A DNA stretch of 64,000 nucleotides, taken from contig MQVO02000014.1 of assembly GCA_001986395.2 (NCBI GenBank), positions 186,001 to 250,000 on the forward strand, written 5' to 3'. Within the stretch, counting starts at the first letter, position 1. The number at the start of each line of letters is the position of its first letter. The position numbers and the translations under genes were made by a program. The notes below the pieces were generated by a model. That model saw only the letters and a list, made by a program, of their open reading frames with translations, searched no databases and was not told where the DNA came from. This document shows positions 56,536 to 64,000 of this stretch, one piece after another. Source of the DNA: Irpex lacteus. Taxonomy: Eukaryota > Basidiomycota > Agaricomycetes > Polyporales > Irpicaceae.

Positions 56536-58721
56536 ATGGCAGAAAAGGACGCGACAGTGCGCCTCAGGCGTGCGGTCCAAGGTGCGCGAGCCAGCCTGTC
56601 TGCCAAGAATCTGCTTTGATGTCGACTTCCTCAAGAGAACAACCTCTTCCTGGTCAAACGACTTATCAAGCGAACAGGCGACATGAGAAACCCTGATCCT
56701 ACACACAAACGATTCACTTCACTCGCATGGGCCGCTGTACTGGGAAATGAAGAGACGTTCGAGTACTTGCTGAACGCGGGTCATGATGAAGAGGAACACA
56801 GCAGGGTGCGTTCGGCGACTGACATTTTGCTTCCGACATTTATTCACTTGGTGTGCGTTTGATGTAGGACTCTGAGGATAGCACCATCCTGATCCAACTC
56901 GCCGAGGCTAAGCCTCCTCTTACGGCCTCCTACAGCTGTGGGCAAACTGAACAAGAGTTTTACGGTGCCACATTGCGAATGGCGCGCCTCTACTATGATC
57001 GTTATCCAGACACGCTCGATTGGGCAAATGCAGATGGGAAGACCGCACTCCATATGGCTGCTGAGAGAGGGAATGAGGAGCTTGTGCGGGTGCGTATATT
57101 GCGAAATTCTAGGCCCTCGTTAAACCTTGACGAAACACTCTAGATGCTCTGTAGTCTCAACGCCGATTATGACTTGGCGGACAATGAGGGTAACACCCCG
57201 CTACACTAGTAAGTCACGCGACCAAATATCCTGATCTGTATTCCATTTCCCAACGTGCATTTGCAGCGCGAGTGCATGGGGACATATACCGGTAAGAGGC
57301 TCTCTCAATCACGTTTGTACTGGACTTATCATAATATTCAGATCGTACAACTCCTTATAGAACGAGGATGTCAATACAACGTACGGAACAACGATGGTTT
57401 TACACCATCCGACTACGCATACTCGTACGTGCCGTCATACCCCATACTCTCCCCAATTCATATAATTGAACCGTCCCCTGTCAGAACAAGCACGAAAGAT
57501 GTACTACAAGACACCGCTCGGGCACAATTCGAAATGAACAAGAAAGCCCGACGGAACGTCTTCGCCCAGGCCGCCGCCCGCGGGAACGAATGGGGCTCCG
57601 CAAACACCCCAATCCCACCAGTCCCGCCGAGACTATCCAACGGCAGCGTGCCAAGGATGGTCAACAGTAGTATGCGGATGCGAAGCGGATCAGGGACGAG
57701 TCGCACAACAACGACGTCGGACTCGGGCGACTGGAACGAAAGCTACACAGGAACAAGTCAGAGTCAGAGTCAATCACGAAGTAACACGCTAGCTCCGTCG
57801 GCAACCTCGTCGTTATCACCACCAAGGAATGGTGTGCCGCTACCTGCGACGCAGACGGGTGCTTTGTCGGCTGCTCAGAGTGCAGCAGCAGCAAACGGGT
57901 TGTCTCCGATAGCCTCGCGCATGCGTGCTGTGGACGCGGAGGCCATGGAAAAGTACAAGTTGCGTCAACGGAGTGGGAGTGCCGCTACAGCTTCTACGGA
58001 CGCGCCCTCCCAGAACGGGTCGGGGTTGTCGTCGCATGGACCTTCGGAAGAAGAGATGACAAGTTTACACTCGTTCGCGACCGTTGGGAGTGTTGCGCCC
58101 AGACGAAGACTACGGCCGTCTGCGTCTGCCGCCCAGCTACGGAGTCCACCTCAACCTCCGAGTTCTACGTCGTCGTCAGCGATCCACCAGGAGACACGAG
58201 CACGGAACGGGTCGAGTCCTGGGATCCTCAAACGACACCCGTCGTTATCCTCCGCAACCTCTCTCGCGACAAGCAGCAAAGAGTCGACACCTACAACGCC
58301 AACCCAATCCATATCACGCACGTTCGCCTCTTCTCGACCGTCTTTATCATCGGAGATGCGAGAAAAGGAGAAAGAATTCATGGGTCCCTCGGCCGAGTAC
58401 GCAAAGTTCCCGCCTCCACCCACTGCACCACCACAGCCGCCGGAGAAGGACTCTAGGGATAGAGATAGGGTGGAGAGTAGTGGTAGGGAGAAGGAGAAGG
58501 AGAAGAGCACGACGCCGACGAGTGCGTATACGAGGCGGATACCGTTCTTTTCGAGTCATAAGCATAGTGCTGATCGCGAACGGGAGCGGGAAAAGGAGCG
58601 GGAAAAGGAGAGGGAACGAGAGAGGGAAAAGGAGAGGGATAGGGATAGGGAGGGACATCATGGGTTTGGAGGACATAAACGGAATACGTCGGCTCAGTCG
58701 CTCCAGCCGAGGGTGACATGA
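56536..58721 (+). CDS. Ankyrin-repeat protein resembling the TORC2 subunit Avo2
   Basis: Starts MAEKDATVRLRRAVQENNLF and continues LVKRLIKRTGDMRNPDPTHK, which parallels the Avo2 start VRLREAI-x-GNLLIVKRLL. Ankyrin repeats follow: FTSLAWAAVLGNEETFEYLL with AGHDEEEH, DGKTALHMAAERGNEELVRM, EGNTPLHYASAWGHIPIVQL and a fourth with DGFTPSDYAYS. Avo2 is a non-essential partner of TOR complex 2 at the plasma membrane. From about residue 230 the protein is disordered: Ser/Thr/Pro-rich, then GSGTSRTTTTSDSG, poly-Gln-Ser and finally a long Arg-Glu/Lys-Glu run (DREREREKEREKERERERE) close to the end QSLQPRVT. The disordered tail is a single exon (57481-58721). The Avo2 assignment rests on the N-terminal match. 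Other ankyrin proteins are possible. Confidence 0.7.
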
Positions 58722-60287
58722 TGACGGCCCCCCTTCTCGCGTTCGCATGGTACGTTTAGTGGATGTGGTGGTTTAGTGTGGATAGGTTATTCTTGGATTT
58801 TGTGAGTGCGCGATGTACGCTGCCTTTTCGTTCTAGTTCGCGGTGTCTTCACTTTTTCTTTTTCTTGTTCTTTGGGTTATATGTTGCTTCGTGTTCTGTT
58901 GTGTTATCGTCCATCCATTCGTTCGTTCATCCGCTCATCCGCTCATTCGCTCATTTGTGCTGTGTTATGTATTTTCGCTGTGTGATTTGTAGCCTACTTT
59001 TCTTCTTCTCATTGTGTCGTGGCATGCTGCATAGGACCCTCAATCATCAAATCATACTATTATCACATGAATTCTACGTTTGACAAGTGCATACTGGTAT
59101 CTTGCGTACTACCAGGGAGGAGTCTTAGCCGTTGGGCACTGAGGGACTGGCATAGTGGATTCGATGTCATCAAGATGTCAGGGGGCAGTGGTTTAAGCAG
59201 ACTCGAATTGAGATAGTTACCACGTCGAAGTCAAGCCCTGCCCTATACAGTAGGTGACCTAACGCAAAAATAGCCTGCCTATATTATCATGCCGGCCGAA
59301 CCTCAGGCCTCAGGCTGAGACCTGACACTGGCAGTTGCGAACGATAACTCCGACATCCAAAATCACCGTCTGCTGTAGAATTTCCTACATCATGGGTATA
59401 GGGTGCGTGAGCAGATGTAAACTGGCTTCGCATCAGAGCCACGATGGAGTGATACCCAGAAGACTGCCGGTGACAAGTTTCGTTGCGCTGTAGGTTGAAA
59501 TCCTACGGTGCTGTAGCCTCTTAGGCTGCTGTGGTGTAATACCAGACATTCCACAAGAAGCGAAGACATACATAGTACCTTATATGACTTGAGAGTCAAA
59601 TCTCTCCTGGAATAAATAGATTATCCGCTCCCATTAGCACTCGCGAAGACTCGGGTACAGTAATCTGTAAGTGACATATCTACCTGGAAGTTCATTGTTA
59701 CGTTTGCTAGATGGCAGCGACGGGCCCCACTGGTATACTCCTAAGTTTTCGCTAATGATGTTGACTGCAGCTGTAACAGAGATGGAAGTGAAGGAGGAAG
59801 GTGGAAGTGGAAGTGGCACCTGGCTTAGATAGACCCCAGAGATGTGGTGGCAGACCTACGACTATAAAGATACGCCCTGTCGATGACAGGACAGCAGAGC
59901 CCGCTCTCCAACCTCCCTTACCGCACACTGCTTCTATACGTGCCAGTAGCACTACGAGGTGGGTAATTACCTTTCCTGGCATTGTTGTGCGAGCCTCGAA
60001 ATTGACTTCTAAGTCTACGTCAGCATAGTCTCGAACCAGACGTTTCCGGATTAGGGACGGCTGATGGAGAATGGGAAGACGCCGTCAGATCCAGAAAGTC
60101 TGGTAGCTTTTGTCAGTGGCGGGTGCGGGTCAATCGCACGTGATCGAGAAGCATCAGTTTTGACAGCTAATGATTCTAATGAACGCGTCGATAATTGCGC
60201 GCTTAAGTTATAGCAGCAATGTTCGCTGTCTTCCATGGACTCTTGTAACTTCGTCTCTCCCTCCATTACTTTAGTAATCACTTAGTT
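58722..60287. other. Intergenic region, nothing recognised
   Basis: 1.57 kb. A short T-rich stretch follows the ankyrin gene (poly-T/C, then CATTCGTTCGTTCATCCG-type repeats near 58910-58950), then unique sequence. Short open frames (for example 59390-59599 minus) have no support. Confidence 0.4.
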
Positions 60288-63200
60288 ATGCCACTCTCAT
60301 TTCCTTCGTTCAAAACTCCGAAAATTAAGAATTTATTACGCAAGAAAAAGACCCCCACAAAGCCCACAGCATCAAATGCAAGTCCTGCTCCTGCTCGTGC
60401 CTCAGAAAGCGCAGGGATTCCTCCCGGGCCTAGTAATCAGACTCCAAACGTTATACATATTATCTTCCTACTATTGCGATATGCTGACAATTTTTTTAGA
60501 ATACTAGTCGAGCTCCCAATGCTCAACGGGCTGTACCATCAGTGGCAGTCCCGGGAGCCAACAGTAGCTCGCCATCCAATACACCATGCGCTGTAGCCCC
60601 GGAAAAAGACCCAGCTGCACTTGAGAAAGCTAGGTTTACAAAGGTTCTGGAGAAGACTCGACGCGATGCTCGCAAATCCAGCAAGTACGATTCCACCGGA
60701 GTTCGGACTTTGATGAGCGAGGAATGTCTCACTCGCAAGGGATTCCTACCGCACGACTGGCAGCTCGATGTTGCGGAGGCCGTTCTACTGGGGCTGGACA
60801 CCGTGCTGATTGCTGGCACAGGTTGCGGGAAGACCCTCCCCTTTGTGCTTCCGCTGTTTGCAGACAAGACTGGGTACTCGAAGGTTATCATCGTCTCGAC
60901 CCTTAATGAACTCGAGAAAGAACAGGTAAGTGGTTATATGCGTACCATCATCTCTCACGACCAAGCCATGATGTATATACTGAGGTAACTATACCTTTCT
61001 AGGCGGCTGCTTTCAACGCCATGGGTATCCCCGCGGCTGCAGTAAACGGCGAGACTTACGACGATCAACTTCATAAGGTACGTTTGATGGTAATCACCAC
61101 GGCATACTCACAACCTCATGATACTCTCAGGATCTCAAGAACCACAAGATACGTGTGATCATCACCTCCCCAGAGATGATCTTGAAGCACGAACGGTTCT
61201 CAAAGTTCATGCGGAACGCTGCGTGGATGCGAAGGGTCCGTTGTGCCATCATCGACGAGGCCCATTGCATCAAGTACTGGGGCGAGTCCTTTCGTAAGGA
61301 CTTCGACGAGCTTGGAAAACTCCGTTCCTACCTTACCAACACTACTCCGTTTCTCATCGCATCTGCCACTCTCACTCCTGCTCTTCTAGACGAGACCCTT
61401 GACAAACTCGAATACAACAGGAACAAGATGTTCAAGGTTAATCTTGGGAACGACCGCCCCAACATCACCCCTATCATCGCAACGCTACCTGGAGGTGCAG
61501 ATGATTTTGAAGCTCTCGCTTCGGTCGCCCTGCGTCCAAACTCCGAGACCGGCGAGCTCGAGCAGAGTATAGTGTACGTCAATGCTCGTGATACCGCTCA
61601 AGAAGTCTCCGACTACCTACAGAGCAAGCTGCCCCCCGAGCAACGAGACCAAGTAGAGTTCCTCCACAGTTACAGGCATCCCTTGACGAAACGGCGTGTA
61701 ATGCGCCTGTTCCGAGAGGGCAAGATCAAGATTCTGGTATCGACAGAGGTCGCCGGAATGGTAAGTACAATTTCTTAAGGGATCTGTCGCATTAAACATC
61801 GTATCTACTACAGGGTATGGATATCTCGAATATCCGGCGTGTCATACAGTACAAAACTACGAACTCCCTGGCCGAATGGATGCAGCACTTCGGGCGTGCT
61901 GGACGCGACGGGAAACCGGCAGAGGCGATATTACTCGTGGAGAAGTCGGTGTTCCAGATGATCAAGAAGCGTGTCAAGAAACCCAAGGCTAAGAAAGCGA
62001 AGAAAGAGAAAGAAGATGACGACGATGGACTCTTAGTCAAGCGCGAGGCTATCGAGTTGTCACTGGCGGACCTGCCTGGCCCCCCTTCGACAGTTCTCAA
62101 CGTCGATGATCCTCATGTCAGAGAAGTCATCGACGTTGATAACATGCCTGTGGTGGCAGAGAAGTCATTGGTTGGAGAGGATTGCGAGGTTGTGCTGGAG
62201 GAAGAGGAGGAGGAGGCAGTCGAGGAAGAGGACGATGAGGACGAGGAAGCAGTCGAGGAGGAGGAGGAGCAGGAGGAGGAGGAGGAGCAGGAGGAGGAAG
62301 GGGAGCAGGAGGAGGAAGGGGAGGATGAGGGTGGGGAAGCAGTTGAGGAGGAAGCCGTCGAGGAGGAGGCAGTCGAGGAGGAGGCAGTGGAGGAGGAGGA
62401 GGAGGCAGGGGATGGACCCGTGGATATGAGTCCTGCTGCTGCCGAAGAGACGTTGGAAACAGTTCTCGCAATAGACAAGGAGCCTAGAAAGACCATCGAG
62501 CATGCAATGCGCGAGATGGCAACTACGTCTGGCTGCCGCCGTGATGTGTACGATCGATACTTTCAGAATCCGAGTACAGACCGACGTGAGTACATGGATT
62601 CTAGTTTCCACAAAGCTGACCACGACATCCACAGAGCTGGGAACGAACTGCGGTAACTGCGATAACTGTGTCGCATCGCTGAAAGCACACTCCGCCCCCC
62701 TCACTGAATGGCAACAACATGTCTGGAACCTCTCTCTACAGGTCAAGGCCCCCTTTCCCAAGCCTGTCAAGACGCGAGCACCACGCAGGAAAGGTTTACG
62801 CCGCACAAAACGACGCGAGTTTGTACTGCAAGACCTCAAGACCTTCCGTTACAGACACTGGCTCCGCCACCACTCTCGTTGCTCGTGGGGACCAGAGTCT
62901 CTGATACCTGACAAAACTGCGGCTTTCTTGGCGACGAATGGTGGGATCCGTACTGTGGAAGACCTCAAGACTCATCTACCGGACTGGGCGTTTCGTGAAT
63001 CTATTGGCGAACTTGTGCTGGCTCGTATGGAGGACGCCGATGATCGCTGGTACCAGATGCAAGGTAAGGTTAATCCAAACAAGATCCCAAAGGTAGTGGA
63101 AACGAAGCGACAAGCTGCCGACCGGTACAATGCAAACAGGCGTGAAAAGCGGCGCAAGCTGCGCGAAGAAGAGAAAGCGAAGGAAGATATACAGCCAGTC

Positions 63201-63716
63201 TCTCTCAATGTCAGCTTCTTCGTACCTGACACTGGGAAGTTTGATACTACGACCTCTCAGGTGTCTCCCTCTCAGCTACCTGCGTCTCCCCCGTCTCAGC
63301 CTGCATTGCCGCTACCTCAGCCTGCTCAGCTCCCTCTCAGCTCGTCTCAGCTCCCTCTCAGCTCGTCTCAGACTCTCAACTGGAAAACCCCGCTTTCAGG
63401 TCTGCAACCCAAGGCGGTACGAAAGCGTCGTGCTCCCAACAAGCCAAAGAAAGATGCCTCTACGTCTACAAAGGCTTCGACCTCCCGCAGCAAGACAAAT
63501 CGTTCTGATTCTCCTGTAGCTTCGTCTTCCAAGGTACGGATCGACGACCAAGAAGCATCGTCAACTTCACAGATACCCCCGAGTGAGCCTACTGCTCTCG
63601 ACGTCGCGCTCGAAAATGTGCCCCTCAATGCAATCCAAGAGCCAGACCGCCTGCGGCCTCGACCTCGACCTCGACCTAGGAAGGAGATAACGTTCGATTA
63701 TCATATGCGTTTGTAG
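60288..63716 (+). CDS. RecQ-like DEAH helicase with acidic low-complexity insert
   Basis: ATP-dependent helicase of RecQ type. Motif 0 region FLPHDWQLDVAEAVLLGLD, Walker A GTGCGKT, motif II DEAHCIKYWGESFR (RecQ aromatic loop), motif III IASATLTPALLD, motif IV SIVYVNARDTAQEVSDYL, motif V STEVAGMGMDIS and motif VI QHFGRAGRDG are all present. The RQC zinc finger is reduced to GTNCGNCDNC, after a 230-residue insertion with a Lys-rich part (KKPKAKKAKKEK) and a long Glu/Asp/Val repeat region (EEEAVEEEAVEEE). A unique C-terminal domain (WGPESLIPDKTAAFLATNGG) ends in basic and Pro/Ser-rich repeats (QLPLSSS twice, RPRPRPRP). Several introns, starting with one in the N-terminal basic region. Similar helicases are multicopy in Agaricomycetes, some subtelomeric. 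Confidence 0.88.
62200..62410 (+). repeat. GAGGAG-type minisatellite coding for poly-Glu/Val-Glu
   Basis: Purine-rich degenerate tandem repeat within the helicase gene (GTCGAGGAGGAGGCA-like units). On the complementary strand it gives long artificial Ser and Leu runs. Length variation between strains would be expected. Confidence 0.75.
63317..63370 (+). repeat. 21-bp tandem repeat in the helicase 3' part
   Basis: CAGCTCCCTCTCAGCTCGTC plus T, present twice and starting a third time, coding QLPLSSS. The nearby GACCTC repeat at about 63656 codes RPRPRPRP. Confidence 0.7.
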
Positions 63717-63730
63717 GAAAACAATTGTAA

Positions 63731-64000
63731 TTAAGCTTCCTCATCCTCGTGCACTACATCAATATCATGCCACAAGTCACCATCCGCATACATGTCTTCA
63801 TCATAGTCTACACCCTGATCAAACACGACCTGAGGCTCGGGTCCTTCACCAACGGCCAGCATGTCTTCGTCTGATTCTGCAACCTGATCAATGGCAACCT
63901 CGGGCTCAGGATCTTCCCAGATCTCCTGCAGGGAACGATTAGTGAGGCGGCGCTCAGCCCAACGATCAATGGTGCCTTGGAGTTTGAGCACGTCGCTGCC
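63731..64000 (-). CDS. C-terminal end of an unidentified acidic protein (5' end outside window)
   Basis: Open frame from the window edge, reading GSDVLKLQGTIDRWAERRLT, then SLQEIWEDPEPEVAIDQ, and a highly acidic end (YDEDMYADGDLWHDIDVVHEDEEA) with a near-repeat of EPEVAIDQVAESDEDMLA / EPQVVFDQGVDYDEDMYA. It ends only 14 bp from the helicase stop, so the two genes overlap in their 3' UTRs. I do not recognise the family. A transposon- or repeat-associated protein is possible because helicases like its neighbour are multicopy. Confidence 0.55.
   Translation of the reverse strand, partial: GSDVLKLQGTIDRWAERRLTNRSLQEIWEDPEPEVAIDQVAESDEDMLAVGEGPEPQVVFDQGVDYDEDMYADGDLWHDIDVVHEDEEA

Noticed and set aside
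58151..58748. Several overlapping frames opposite the ankyrin gene tail
   Set aside because: Simple-sequence artefacts of the Arg-Glu/Lys-Glu coding repeat.
62113..62496. Minus-strand poly-Ser, poly-Pro and poly-Leu open frames
   Set aside because: They are mirror images of the GAGGAG repeat in the helicase gene.
1..64000. CRISPR arrays, rRNA or bacterial-type operons
   Set aside because: No regularly spaced repeats or rRNA segments were seen, and the genes are eukaryotic with introns.

Overview
The window is nuclear DNA of a filamentous basidiomycete, most likely an Agaricomycete. The genes are cut by many short introns (about 50-80 nt, GT..AG). The gene content is typical of wood- or litter-decay mushrooms: an AA9 lytic polysaccharide monooxygenase, a GMC oxidoreductase, two DUF6534 membrane proteins, cytochrome P450s, MAPEG glutathione transferases and a RecQ-like helicase of the kind that is expanded in these genomes. 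All family calls come from reading translated exons. No database search was possible, so exon joins are inferred from splice signals, frame and paralogue comparison.

Layout. 1-5.5 kb holds housekeeping genes: the 3' end of a serine racemase-like gene, UTP15 (rRNA processing) and, converging on it, a CTNNBL1-type spliceosomal protein. 7-17 kb is an accessory stretch with a GMC oxidoreductase and two tandem DUF6534 seven-helix proteins, separated by long non-coding gaps. 17.7-23.4 kb holds an LRR protein of the Grr1/Amn1 type, an intron-containing tRNA-His gene, short-form tRNase Z and SWC4/DMAP1. 24.6-31.7 kb is a compact array with two MAPEG (MGST3-type) genes flanking three tandem medium-chain reductase genes. 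The middle reductase looks intact, the first carries a frameshift and the third is a truncated pseudogene. 32.6-46.8 kb is a mix: a coiled-coil protein resembling WTAP/Mum2, an ERG26-like dehydrogenase, an AA9 LPMO, ubiquitin-activating enzyme E1, DPH6 and a sucrose/maltose-type transporter. 47.5-53.7 kb is a tandem duplication of about 3.05 kb, each copy carrying one P450 with its promoter. 54-64 kb holds a STEEP1 homologue divergent from an AVO2-like TORC2 ankyrin protein, then a RecQ-like helicase with a very acidic insert and the end of an unidentified acidic protein.

Functional reading. The MAPEG, reductase and P450 genes are plausible detoxification or secondary-metabolism functions (oxidation, enone reduction, glutathione conjugation) that grew by local duplication. 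They are not obviously one pathway, because the P450 pair is 16 kb from the array with housekeeping genes between. I saw no CRISPR array, rRNA, intact transposon with terminal repeats, or polyketide/peptide synthase. No clearly new biological system stands out. The best candidates for a second look are the decaying reductase array, the P450 duplication with its in-frame GC-AG intron and 8-nt micro-exon, the WTAP-like protein, the AVO2-like protein, and the helicase with its neighbour at the right edge.
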